From: Geminicoccaceae bacterium
GTDB taxonomy: Bacteria > Pseudomonadota > Alphaproteobacteria > Geminicoccales > Geminicoccaceae
NCBI GenBank assembly: GCA_020446285.1
Contig: JAGREZ010000215.1
Coordinates: forward strand, 1 to 6,817
Direction of reading: 5' to 3'
Length of the DNA stretch: 6,817 nucleotides
In this document: positions 1-5,606 of the stretch, piece by piece
Layout of the letters: the number at the start of each line of letters is the position of its first letter
Position numbering within the stretch: the stretch's first letter is position 1
Program-made: the position numbers and the translations under genes
The notes under the pieces: model-generated
The model's input: the letters and a program-made list of their open reading frames with translations, nothing else
The model's database searches: none
Told to the model about the DNA's origin: nothing

Positions 1-147
1 ATCCGGCTGATCGAGGACCAGCGGGTGGACATGGCCACGCTCATCAGCCACCGCGTGCCGCTCGATGGCGTACCCAACGCGTTCGCCATGCTCGCCGCCT
101 GCGAGGACGGTGCAATCAAGATCATGGTCGACATCGCCCGCAACTGA
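1..147 (+). CDS. Zinc-type medium-chain dehydrogenase, C-terminal end (partial)
   Basis: Only the last 48 codons are in the window; frame 1 is open from base 1 to the TGA at 145-147. The peptide contains VDMATLISHRVPLDGVPNAF and ends with GAIKIMVDIARN. This matches the conserved C-terminal tail of zinc-dependent alcohol/polyol/threonine dehydrogenases of the MDR superfamily, in which a basic residue after the 'LI.HR.PL' strand is followed by a helix and a 'G.IK..V' closing strand. These enzymes oxidise a secondary alcohol with NAD(P)+ in the cytoplasm. The metal and nucleotide sites lie upstream of the window, so neither substrate nor catalytic integrity can be judged. The gene converges on the SIS gene with 48 bases between the two stop codons. 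Family assignment is fairly safe; substrate is unknown. Confidence 0.75.
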   Translation: MRLIEDQRVDMATLISHRVPLDGVPNAFAMLAACEDGAIKIMVDIARN

Positions 148-157
148 CCGTGCACGG
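148..157. repeat. 10-bp perfect palindrome between convergent genes
   Basis: CCGTGCACGG follows directly after the dehydrogenase stop codon, in the 48-base gap before the convergent SIS stop. It is self-complementary but has no loop and no T-run on either side, so it is not a convincing intrinsic terminator. No other signal was seen in the gap. Confidence 0.3.
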
Positions 158-195
158 AGGCGCAGCGACAGACACAGGGTTCGCTCGACGGTCCG

Positions 196-1197
196 TCACA
201 GTGTCTTCGTGACCTTCTGCAGGCCGGCCGGATTGTCCGGGTTCAGGCCACGGCTGCGGGCGAGCGCGTCGGCGGCACCGTGAAAGGCCGAAAGCACGAG
301 AATCGGGTCGAGATCGGGGTGGAGCGGCTCGGGACGCGGGAAGGAGGGCGATCGACCGATGGTTTCGACCTTCATGGCCGGATCGCCCGCCGCCCGCTCG
401 ATGAGCCGTTCCAGCTCCTCACCGGTCCATTCGGACGGCAACAACAATGCCGGTCCGCCCGGACCGAGCAGTGCCTTCGGGCCATGATGGAACTCGGCGG
501 ACGACATGCCGATCGCGAACAGACCCGCCAGCTCCTGCAGCTTGAGCGCCATTTCCTGTACGACCGCCATGCCCGGCCCACGACCGATGATGAAACCGGC
601 GGGAACATCGCTGAACAGATCGATCACCCCCTGTTCCCAGGAAAGCGCCTGGGCTCTTGCAACCGCTTCGGGCAGCCTGGACAGCGCATCCTCGAGCTTC
701 GCATCTTCCGTCCACGCTGCCGTGAGCCGGGCGATGACTGCAAGCGTACAGATCACGCTCTTGGTGGCGGCAATGCTTCTCTCCGGGCCGGCTCGACAGT
801 CCAGGGCGAATTCGGCCGCCTCTGCGAGGGGCGAGGCCGGATCGTTCACAATGGCGATTGCGAGCGCACCGCGCTCGCGGGCGAAGCGGGCGGTTTCGAT
901 GATATCGGGCCCCTGTCCCGACTGTGAGACGGCAAGGGCGAGTGCACCCTCGAGATGGAGATCGGAGCGTGCCCGCGTCCAGAGCGACGGCGGCATGGTC
1001 GCAACCACCCGGCCGGCACGGCTGGCAAAGAGAAAACCCGCATAGGTGGCGGCATGATCGGAGCTGCCGCGCGCGACGGTAAAGGCGAAGGGCGGCGGCG
1101 ACCGCTTCAGCCGCGCGACGATCTCGTCATAGATCCCGCCATCGGATGCCAGCATGCGTTCGAGCGCCGCCGGCGCCTCACATGCCTCCTCGAGCAT
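196..1197 (-). CDS. Double-SIS-domain sugar-phosphate deaminase/isomerase (GlmS C-terminal-like, NagB-II/AgaS type)
   Basis: Encodes 333 residues that match the isomerase half of GlmS without its N-terminal glutaminase domain, so it cannot draw ammonia from glutamine. Such stand-alone proteins usually work as glucosamine-6-phosphate deaminases (NagB-II) or related aldose-ketose isomerases in the cytoplasm. SIS domain 1 (about 30-160) shows ARGSSDHAATYA (42-53), SQSGQGPD (91-98) and GPERSIAATKS (137-147). SIS domain 2 (about 185-315) shows GRGPGMAVVQEMALKLQE (205-222) and EFHHGP (235-240). The tail carries RGLNPDNPAGLQKVTKT, the typical end of this family. ATG at 1197 is preferred because GAGG lies 5 bases upstream and relatives start 'M..EA.EAP'; a GTG at 1212 would add five residues but has a poorly spaced ribosome site. 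The upstream neighbour is a sugar kinase, consistent with phosphorylation followed by deamination. The exact sugar is not visible from sequence. Confidence 0.9.
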   Translation of the reverse strand: MLEEACEAPAALERMLASDGGIYDEIVARLKRSPPPFAFTVARGSSDHAATYAGFLFASRAGRVVATMPPSLWTRARSDLHLEGALALAVSQSGQGPDIIETARFARERGALAIAIVNDPASPLAEAAEFALDCRAGPERSIAATKSVICTLAVIARLTAAWTEDAKLEDALSRLPEAVARAQALSWEQGVIDLFSDVPAGFIIGRGPGMAVVQEMALKLQELAGLFAIGMSSAEFHHGPKALLGPGGPALLLPSEWTGEELERLIERAAGDPAMKVETIGRSPSFPRPEPLHPDLDPILVLSAFHGAADALARSRGLNPDNPAGLQKVTKTL

Positions 1198-1243
1198 GCC
1201 CACCTCGATCACACTCCCTCTTCAGCTCTTCAGGACCTTCCCA

Positions 1244-1266
1244 TGACAGCCGTTCACCGGCTGTCA
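1244..1266. repeat. Inverted repeat, candidate operator upstream of SIS gene
   Basis: Perfect 9-bp arms, TGACAGCCG at 1244-1252 and CGGCTGTCA at 1258-1266, are separated by 5 bases. The element lies 46 bases upstream of the ATG at 1197, where a repressor site or a 5' leader hairpin would be expected. Its core, GACAG-N11-CTGTC, recurs exactly in the 1472-1500 repeat, which favours a protein-binding dyad over a random hairpin. Confidence 0.5.
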
Positions 1267-1270
1267 CGAC

Positions 1271-1280
1271 GTTGCGCAAC
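1271..1280. repeat. Palindrome GTTGCGCAAC, possible regulator half-site pair
   Basis: A perfect 10-bp palindrome with a central CG step, five bases from the 1244-1266 repeat and overlapping the place where a -10 element would fall for the possible TTGACG promoter. A central CG with flanking TTG/CAA resembles LacI/GalR-type operators in general form. The regulator is not encoded in this window, so the assignment is tentative. Confidence 0.3.
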
Positions 1281-1309
1281 CGCAGGAAAATCGTCAACAC
1301 GCAGCTGGC

Positions 1310-1337
1310 GTTTCCCGATCAAGGAAAACAGGGAAAC
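1310..1337. repeat. Inverted repeat GTTTCCC / GGGAAAC
   Basis: Seven-bp perfect arms at 1310-1316 and 1331-1337 are separated by 14 bases. It lies inside the kinase-SIS gap with no open frame across it. It may be another protein-binding dyad; arms of this length can also occur by chance in a gap of this size. Confidence 0.25.
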
Positions 1338-1380
1338 CGGCTCCATCGATCTGTTTCGCCGCCTTTCCTGTTCGTTCAGT

Positions 1381-1400
1381 TGTTCCACCTGACGGGAACA
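1381..1400. repeat. Inverted repeat TGTTCC / GGAACA
   Basis: Six-bp perfect arms at 1381-1386 and 1395-1400 with an 8-base spacer. It is short enough to arise by chance, but it adds to the dense set of dyads in this gap. Confidence 0.2.
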
Positions 1401-1471
1401 TCTCTAGTGCTCAGGCGCATTCACTTCGTTCATCCACCCAAGCACCAGCTTCTTGTTTTTGCATCAATTTT

Positions 1472-1500
1472 TCCAGACAGATCCGTATGATCTGTCTGGA
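1472..1500. repeat. Perfect 12-bp inverted repeat just downstream of the kinase gene (operator or terminator hairpin)
   Basis: Arms TCCAGACAGATC (1472-1483) and GATCTGTCTGGA (1489-1500) are exact complements with a 5-base centre. It lies 8 bases after the kinase stop. Read in the direction of the kinase transcript, the stem is followed by A residues rather than U residues, because the T-run sits on the + strand left of it. It is therefore not a standard intrinsic terminator, although the stem could still stabilise the 3' end of the mRNA. Its core GACAG-N11-CTGTC is identical in sequence and spacing to the dyad at 1244-1266, which favours a shared DNA-binding protein. Confidence 0.6.
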
Positions 1501-1508
1501 TCGATGCA

Positions 1509-2402
1509 CTAGATGATCTCCGAATAGATCTCCGCGCGTGCCTGGCCTCTCGCGACCCGCAGGGCACCGGCGACCGGGTCGGCTTGCGGCTCCACGATCC
1601 ATGATGCCGGCTCGGGTGCTAGTCTGTCGGCAAGGACCCGCGACAGGCCGCCGGTCAATGCGGTCGGCAGTTCGCCATCGAGACTGGCGAGGCGGATCAG
1701 GCGTTCCATTTCGAGCGTCGCACGATCAACGATGTGCAACGCGGCACGCGAACCCGCCACGGAATGATCGAACACCATGGGCGCGAGCGAGCCCAGGATC
1801 GTCGGCGTGGCCAGCCGCAGCCAGTCGAGAATGGCGTTGTGCTGACCGCCGAGGGTTTCGAGGATCTCCATGAAAAACTTCGTGTCGGCCTCATCGCAGG
1901 CAAGGTGATCGTCCTTGCGGCGCAGACAGGCGCGCACCGCTTCGCGGCCGACCCAGCAACCGCTGCCATCGTCACCGCCGAGCGGTCCCCAGCCGCCCAC
2001 CTGGCGGATCCGGCCATCATGATCGAGACTCACACCGGCACTGCCGGTTCCCACCACGACCATCGCACCCGGACGACCACCATGGGCGCCGAGGAGAGCA
2101 ATGTAGGTGTCGGATACGATGCTGATCGCACCGGCGTCACCGAGAAGCTGGCAGACACGTTGCTTGAGCCCCGTCTGGCGGGCGCCGGCGATGCCGCAGC
2201 CGACGATGCACTGGTCGATCGACACGTTGGCCCCGAGCAGTGCGTTGACGAGCGCATCGCGAATGTTGGCCGCCGCCCGGTCCGCACCCAGCGTCAGCGA
2301 TGCGGGTCGGCCCCAGCTTTCGCCGACCAGTTGTCCCGCTTCATCCTCGACACGCAGCCTGAGATTGCTCGCGCCCGCATCGACGCCGACATAATATGCC
2401 AT
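1509..2402 (-). CDS. BadF/BadG/BcrA/BcrD-type sugar kinase (N-acetylglucosamine/glucosamine kinase-like)
   Basis: Encodes 297 residues, close to the length of bacterial glucosamine kinase GspK and the catalytic part of eukaryotic NAGK. The ASKHA ATPase fold is visible throughout: phosphate-1 loop GVDAGASNLRL (6-16) with Asp8; SDTYIALLGA (97-106), whose Asp98 sits where the catalytic base of NAGK-type kinases lies; phosphate-2 loop VGTGSAG (117-123); the family signature GGWGPLGGDDGSG (136-148); adenosine motif TGGLS (250-254); and closing motif ADPVAGALRVA (274-284). It should transfer phosphate from ATP to the 6-hydroxyl of an amino sugar in the cytoplasm. ATG at 2402 is supported by an AGGT about 3 bases upstream and by the glycine loop being placed as in relatives. 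It starts 33 bases after the creatininase-family gene and precedes the SIS gene, so a kinase-then-deaminase pathway is likely. Whether free or acetylated sugar is the substrate cannot be told. Confidence 0.88.
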   Translation of the reverse strand: MAYYVGVDAGASNLRLRVEDEAGQLVGESWGRPASLTLGADRAAANIRDALVNALLGANVSIDQCIVGCGIAGARQTGLKQRVCQLLGDAGAISIVSDTYIALLGAHGGRPGAMVVVGTGSAGVSLDHDGRIRQVGGWGPLGGDDGSGCWVGREAVRACLRRKDDHLACDEADTKFFMEILETLGGQHNAILDWLRLATPTILGSLAPMVFDHSVAGSRAALHIVDRATLEMERLIRLASLDGELPTALTGGLSRVLADRLAPEPASWIVEPQADPVAGALRVARGQARAEIYSEII

Positions 2403-2435
2403 GTGACCTGTGTCCCGATTGAGACCGCAGCCGGA

Positions 2436-3218
2436 TCAGTCGCCGGCTCGCGGACCCCAGAACGAAGGATCGGCCAACCGTCGAGCGAGATGCGCCGCGG
2501 CAATATCCAACAGCACTTCACCCTGCCCTGCCGTGGATACCGTCGGATCGCCCAGGGCTCCCGACGGCGATTTTTCGGCAAAGCTCAACCAACGATAGCC
2601 ATCCTCCGTATCATCCGCCCGATGATCGCGGGCATCCGGACAGCGCGCCGCGGCAAGAGCCGAACGGTCGACGAGATCCGGGAAAAGATGCATTACCATT
2701 GACGTCTCCGCCTCGCAAGCATGTCGAATGCCTTTTTGTGTCAAAAGATGCGGAGCGAGCAAGTGTTGGGCCAAAGTCCAGTAAGTTGCGGTGACAATGG
2801 GAAGGTCGAGATCACGGGTGATTTCTTCGGTTATTGTTTGCAAGGCAGAAATATTCCCACCATGACTGTTGATGAGCGCGATCCTGCGAAATCCGTGACG
2901 TTGCAGTGACCGGCAGATGTGATGAATGAGCTTGTGAAACGTCGAGAAATCGAGCGTCACGGTTCCGCCGAACGCCATGTGGTGCTCGCTCAGGCCGGTC
3001 CAGATTGTGTCCATGACGAGTGCCGGCCGTTCTTCGACAAGAAGCTTCGCCGCTCGCTCGCACACCGCATGGCCGAGCATGCTGTCGGTTCCGACGGGCA
3101 GATGCGGCCCGTGCTGCTCCATCGATGCCACCGGAAGCATCACCACGGTATCGGGGCGGGCCAGATCCCGAAGCTCGGGCGCACGCAATTCGCGGAACAG
3201 GACGGAACGCTGGGTCAC
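2436..3218 (-). CDS. Creatininase-family metal-dependent amidohydrolase
   Basis: Encodes 260 residues, the usual size for this family. Motifs in order: LPVASMEQHGPHLPVGTD (28-45), giving metal ligands Glu34, His36 and Asp45 at the same numbers as in Pseudomonas creatininase; GLSEHHMAFGGTVTL (75-89); NSHGGN (117-122) with His119; and HACEAETS (166-173) with Glu169/Glu171; then GALGDPTVSTAGQG (220-233). All expected metal and active-site positions are present, so the enzyme looks intact. Family members hydrolyse cyclic or linear amides (creatinine, formamidopyrimidines, mycofactocin precursor peptide), so creatinine itself should not be assumed. The start is GTG, overlapping the TGA of the hydrolase by four bases (GTGA), with only a weak ribosome site, which points to translational coupling. 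Its place before an amino-sugar kinase suggests it removes an N-acyl group or opens an amide of the incoming sugar; this is inference. Confidence 0.88.
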   Translation of the reverse strand: MTQRSVLFRELRAPELRDLARPDTVVMLPVASMEQHGPHLPVGTDSMLGHAVCERAAKLLVEERPALVMDTIWTGLSEHHMAFGGTVTLDFSTFHKLIHHICRSLQRHGFRRIALINSHGGNISALQTITEEITRDLDLPIVTATYWTLAQHLLAPHLLTQKGIRHACEAETSMVMHLFPDLVDRSALAAARCPDARDHRADDTEDGYRWLSFAEKSPSGALGDPTVSTAGQGEVLLDIAAAHLARRLADPSFWGPRAGD

Positions 3219-3970
3219 AGGCAGGCATCCAGAATGCGGTCGACGGCATGGCCGATACGACGAAGATCCTCGTCACGGGAAAGGCGATGATCGCCATCCT
3301 TCACCAGTTCCACCGTGACGTGCGGCGAACGTAGCGCCGCGGCGAGGTCGATCGAGGTTTCCCACGGCACGTCCGGATCGAGCTGGCCATGCAGGAGATG
3401 CACCGGCCGGTCGATTTCGATGACCGAGCCGAGCAGAAGATTGTTCCGACCGTCATCGAGAAACCCCTGCCTGAGCGGTACGGGGTCACCATAGGCCGAC
3501 GGCATGAGGATACGCCCCTTTTGCGCCAGTTCGATACGCTGTGCGTCGCTGAGCCCGGGTTCCATCAGTCTCTGCGTGAAATCGGGCGCGGCGGCAATGC
3601 CGACGAGACCGCGCAACCGCTCCCTGCGCACGAGCCCGGCAAGCAGCATAAGCCAGCCGCCCATGCTCGATCCGACAAGCACGAAGGGGCCCTGCACGAC
3701 ATGATCCAGAACCGCCAGCACGTCGTCGCGCCACTCGGAAATCACATGTTCCTCGAACACGCCCGGCGACTGACCGTGGCCACGATAGTCGAACCGGGTG
3801 AAGGCCTGTCCCAGGCGGCGCGCATGGGCCTCGAGAAAGACCGCCTTGCTGCCGGTCATGTCCGAGGCATAGCCGCCGAGAAAGACGATTTCCGGCGAAT
3901 GGCCTGCAGAGTGCTCATAGGCGAGCGTCCTGCCGTTTCCGCAATCGAGCATGGATGGCACGCCGGTCAC
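3215..3970 (-). CDS. Alpha/beta hydrolase, ABHD10-like serine esterase/thioesterase
   Basis: Encodes 251 residues with a complete alpha/beta-hydrolase core. The oxyanion-loop strand FLGGYASDMTGSKA (30-43) is characteristic of the ABHD10-like group; FDYRGHGQSPG (60-70) follows. The nucleophile elbow is GSSMGGW (100-106), with Ser102. The acid is probably Asp198 in HGQLDPDVP, and the catalytic His228 is in DGDHRLSR. ABHD10 proteins cleave acyl esters, thioesters and acyl-glucuronides; bacterial members are poorly characterised. No signal peptide or membrane segment is seen, so it should be cytoplasmic. The GTG start at 3970 has GGGGAG about 9 bases upstream; the alternative ATG at 3952 would remove six residues and has a worse site. 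It is the first gene of the leftward block and is coupled to the creatininase-family gene by a 4-base overlap. Family is secure; substrate unknown. Confidence 0.88.
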   Translation of the reverse strand: MTGVPSMLDCGNGRTLAYEHSAGHSPEIVFLGGYASDMTGSKAVFLEAHARRLGQAFTRFDYRGHGQSPGVFEEHVISEWRDDVLAVLDHVVQGPFVLVGSSMGGWLMLLAGLVRRERLRGLVGIAAAPDFTQRLMEPGLSDAQRIELAQKGRILMPSAYGDPVPLRQGFLDDGRNNLLLGSVIEIDRPVHLLHGQLDPDVPWETSIDLAAALRSPHVTVELVKDGDHRLSRDEDLRRIGHAVDRILDACL

Positions 3971-3995
3971 CTGACACTTCTCCCCGGTTTGTCTG

Positions 3996-4027
3996 TTGCC
4001 ATAATCGTGCTAGCACGCGACAGGCAA
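3996..4027. promoter_or_regulatory. 32-bp dyad, candidate operator in the promoter of the leftward block
   Basis: A perfect 12-bp palindrome, CGTGCTAGCACG (4006-4017), is flanked on each side by 5 unpaired bases and then by matching outer arms TTGCC (3996-4000) and GGCAA (4023-4027). All parts share the same centre of symmetry. The dyad ends 25 bases upstream of the hydrolase GTG. On the minus strand the outer arm forms a possible -35 (TTGCCT, 4027-4022), and ATTATG lies at the other end. A dimeric or tetrameric repressor covering the promoter is plausible. Confidence 0.45.
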
Positions 4028-4103
4028 GGTGGCGAGCGCCGATCACCCGCCGGTGGAGATGCGCCAGCCGCCGCCTTGGCAATCGCTCTCGATGCCTGTT
4101 TCC

Positions 4104-4128
4104 GCCTGACGGACGCAGCGCGTCAGGC
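4104..4128 (+). repeat. Inverted repeat in the glycosyltransferase leader region
   Basis: Perfect 8-bp arms GCCTGACG (4104-4111) and CGTCAGGC (4121-4128) have a 9-base loop. The right arm can alternatively pair with ATGCCTG at 4092-4098 through CAGGCAT (4124-4130), so two mutually exclusive stems are possible. No T-run follows. It lies about 85 bases upstream of the glycosyltransferase start. Confidence 0.35.
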
Positions 4129-4134
4129 ATATCA

Positions 4135-4151
4135 TGGCGGGTTTTCCGCCA
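4135..4151 (+). repeat. Short hairpin TGGCGG / CCGCCA
   Basis: Six-bp GC-rich perfect arms at 4135-4140 and 4146-4151 close a GTTTT loop, six bases after the 4104-4128 repeat. The T-rich part is in the loop rather than after the stem, so it does not look like an intrinsic terminator. If transcription of the glycosyltransferase begins upstream, this would be a leader hairpin. Confidence 0.3.
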
Positions 4152-4211
4152 CAGTGAAACCGGGTGTCCGGGCCCGGCCACGACGGCCACCGGCACGGAA
4201 TGCAGCGAATC

Positions 4212-5447
4212 ATGACGACAGGCAATCCCTTGATGCAACCTCAGGTCAGACCGGCCGTGCTGCAGGTCCTGCCGTCGCTGGAAAGCGGTGGCGCCGAACG
4301 CGGCACGGTGCAGATCGCCGGCGCCCTCGTCGAAGCTGGCTGGAACGCGGTCGTTGCCTCATCGGGCGGTCGCCTCGAACGCGAGCTCGCAGCGACCGGC
4401 GCGACACATGTGACCCTGCCGCTGGCATCGAAAAATCCGCTTGTGATCGCATCGAACGCAGTTCGCCTGGCAAAGCTCGCCCGAGCGCGCAATGTACGCC
4501 TCATCCACGCACGCTCGCGGGCACCGGCCTGGAGCGCCGCGTTTGCCGCAAGGCGTGCCGGCATCTCGTTCATGACGACCTTTCATGGCGTCTATCAGGG
4601 CCATGAACATTGGCTGAAGAAGCGCTACAACGCGATCATGACCGCCGGCGACCGCGTGATCGCGGTTTCCGACTATGTCCACGAACATGTGCAGAAGGTC
4701 TACGGCGTCGATGCGGCGCGGGTGCGGGTGATCCGCCGGGGGGTCGATCTGGCGGCATTCGATCCGGCCATCGTCCGCGGCCACCGTGTGGCGGCGCTGA
4801 GCGAGCGGTGGCAGCTGGGCTACGAGCGCAAGGTGGTGATGCTGCCGGGCCGGGTGGTACGAATCAAGGGGCATCTCCTGATGCTCGACGCGATGATGCG
4901 CATGGAACGACGGGATTTCATCGTTCTCATTGTCGGCGATCTCGATCCGGCAAGTTCCTACGTCAAGGAACTCGAACGCGACATTCTCAGGAAGGGGCTG
5001 ACCGACCGTGTGCATTTCGGCGGCCATTGCGACGACATGGCGGCGGCCTACATGCTCGCCGACGTGGTCACTCTGCCGGCGATCGGCCCCGAGGCCTTCG
5101 GCCGTGTGGCGATCGAGGCGCAGGCCATGGGCAAGCCCGTGATCGTCACCAATGCCGGCGGCCTGCCGGAAACCGTGATGCCGGCCTCGACCGGCTGGCT
5201 GGTGGAGCCGAACAATCCCGACGAACTCGCCTGGGCGCTCGATCTGGCGCTGTCGATGGAAACGGATGTCCGCGAACGCCTCGCCACCCGCGCCCGCCAG
5301 TTCGTCGCCGACGAACTCAGCATCGACCAGATGTGCCGCCGGACGCTGGACGTCTACCGCGAACTGGTCAAGGACGCGCCACGTCCGTCAGCGGCGACCG
5401 CGCCGGTCACTGTCGATGGCATTCTGCAGGAGCGGGAAGCGGGGTAG
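4212..5447 (+). CDS. Family 4 (GT-B) glycosyltransferase
   Basis: Encodes 411 residues from the ATG at 4212. The N-terminal acceptor domain opens with VLQVLPSLESGGAERGTV (16-33), the glycine-rich loop of GT4 enzymes, and includes TTFHGVY (122-128) and VSDYVHEHV (152-160). The C-terminal donor domain carries LPGRVVRIKGH (211-221), where Arg and Lys would hold the nucleotide-sugar diphosphate, and PEAFGRVAIEAQAMGKPVI (293-311) with the EX7E pair Glu294/Glu302. A retaining transfer of a sugar from a nucleotide-sugar to a lipopolysaccharide or other surface glycan at the inner face of the membrane is the usual role. No membrane segment is evident. The start is uncertain: ATGs at 4200, 4212 and 4233 and a GTG at 4164 are in frame, none with a strong ribosome site, and family similarity begins only near residue 14. 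It is transcribed divergently from the hydrolase block. Donor and acceptor are unknown. Confidence 0.88.
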   Translation: MTTGNPLMQPQVRPAVLQVLPSLESGGAERGTVQIAGALVEAGWNAVVASSGGRLERELAATGATHVTLPLASKNPLVIASNAVRLAKLARARNVRLIHARSRAPAWSAAFAARRAGISFMTTFHGVYQGHEHWLKKRYNAIMTAGDRVIAVSDYVHEHVQKVYGVDAARVRVIRRGVDLAAFDPAIVRGHRVAALSERWQLGYERKVVMLPGRVVRIKGHLLMLDAMMRMERRDFIVLIVGDLDPASSYVKELERDILRKGLTDRVHFGGHCDDMAAAYMLADVVTLPAIGPEAFGRVAIEAQAMGKPVIVTNAGGLPETVMPASTGWLVEPNNPDELAWALDLALSMETDVRERLATRARQFVADELSIDQMCRRTLDVYRELVKDAPRPSAATAPVTVDGILQEREAG

Positions 5448-5486
5448 TGGCGTTCCCCGCCCTGATCCCTTCGAACCGCCGCGCCA

Positions 5487-5606
5487 TCAGTCCCCGTGCC
5501 AGAGCCCGGTGATGGCGAAAGATCCGAGCATATAGCGGTAGAATTCGACCGCAGTCCCGGTCGCGATCATGGTTCGCGTGACATTGTTGCGGCGCATGGA
5601 ATTCAT
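5487..5606 (-). CDS. Candidate 39-residue small protein, unknown function
   Basis: An ATG at 5606 opens a 40-codon frame ending in TGA at 5487. GGGA lies about 4 bases upstream of the ATG, and a second in-frame ATG follows three codons later. The product starts with a basic segment (RRNNVTRT, 5-12), then has a mostly uncharged, aromatic-rich stretch (residues 13-36) including EFYRYMLGSF and ITGLWHG, which could be a short amphipathic or membrane-associated helix. About four fifths of its third codon positions are G or C, as in neighbouring genes, while the competing longer frame on the same strand (from 5637) has weaker bias. It lies alone between the glycosyltransferase and thrS, converging with the former. 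I do not recognise the family; it could be a chance frame. Confidence 0.35.
   Translation of the reverse strand: MNSMRRNNVTRTMIATGTAVEFYRYMLGSFAITGLWHGD

Larger units (their letters stand above)
1198..1508 (-). promoter_or_regulatory. Dyad-rich intergenic region between kinase and SIS gene
   Basis: This 311-base gap has no convincing gene. It is locally less GC-rich than its neighbours, with several A/T runs (for example 1455-1472), and holds at least five inverted repeats: 1244-1266, 1271-1280, 1310-1337, 1381-1400 and 1472-1500. The spacing suggests that the SIS gene can be expressed from its own regulated promoter in addition to any read-through from the kinase gene. A possible leftward -35 element, TTGACG, lies at 1297-1292 (read on the minus strand), but the matching -10 hexamer (CAACGT after 17 bases) is poor. 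No tRNA, riboswitch or transposon end was recognised. Confidence 0.5.

Noticed and set aside
280..927. 215-codon open frame on the + strand, antisense to the SIS gene
   Set aside because: It lies entirely opposite a gene with complete SIS motifs and has a charged, repetitive composition without a domain.
1411..1464. Short minus-strand frame ending WVDERSECA in the kinase-SIS gap
   Set aside because: Only about 17 codons remain outside the kinase gene, there is no ribosome site, and the frame runs from DNA already explained by the kinase gene and the dyad.
1734..2702. 322-codon open frame on the + strand, antisense to the kinase and amidohydrolase
   Set aside because: It is the complement of two well-supported coding regions with intact active-site motifs and contains no recognisable domain.
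3389..4606. 405-codon open frame on the + strand, antisense to the hydrolase and running into the glycosyltransferase
   Set aside because: It overlaps two genes with clear family motifs, has an arginine/alanine/glycine-rich composition typical of shadow frames in GC-rich DNA, and shows no recognisable domain.
5439..5460. GCGGGG / CCCCGC inverted repeat spanning the glycosyltransferase stop codon as a terminator
   Set aside because: The arms are only 6 bp around a 10-base loop that contains the stop codon, and no T-run follows.
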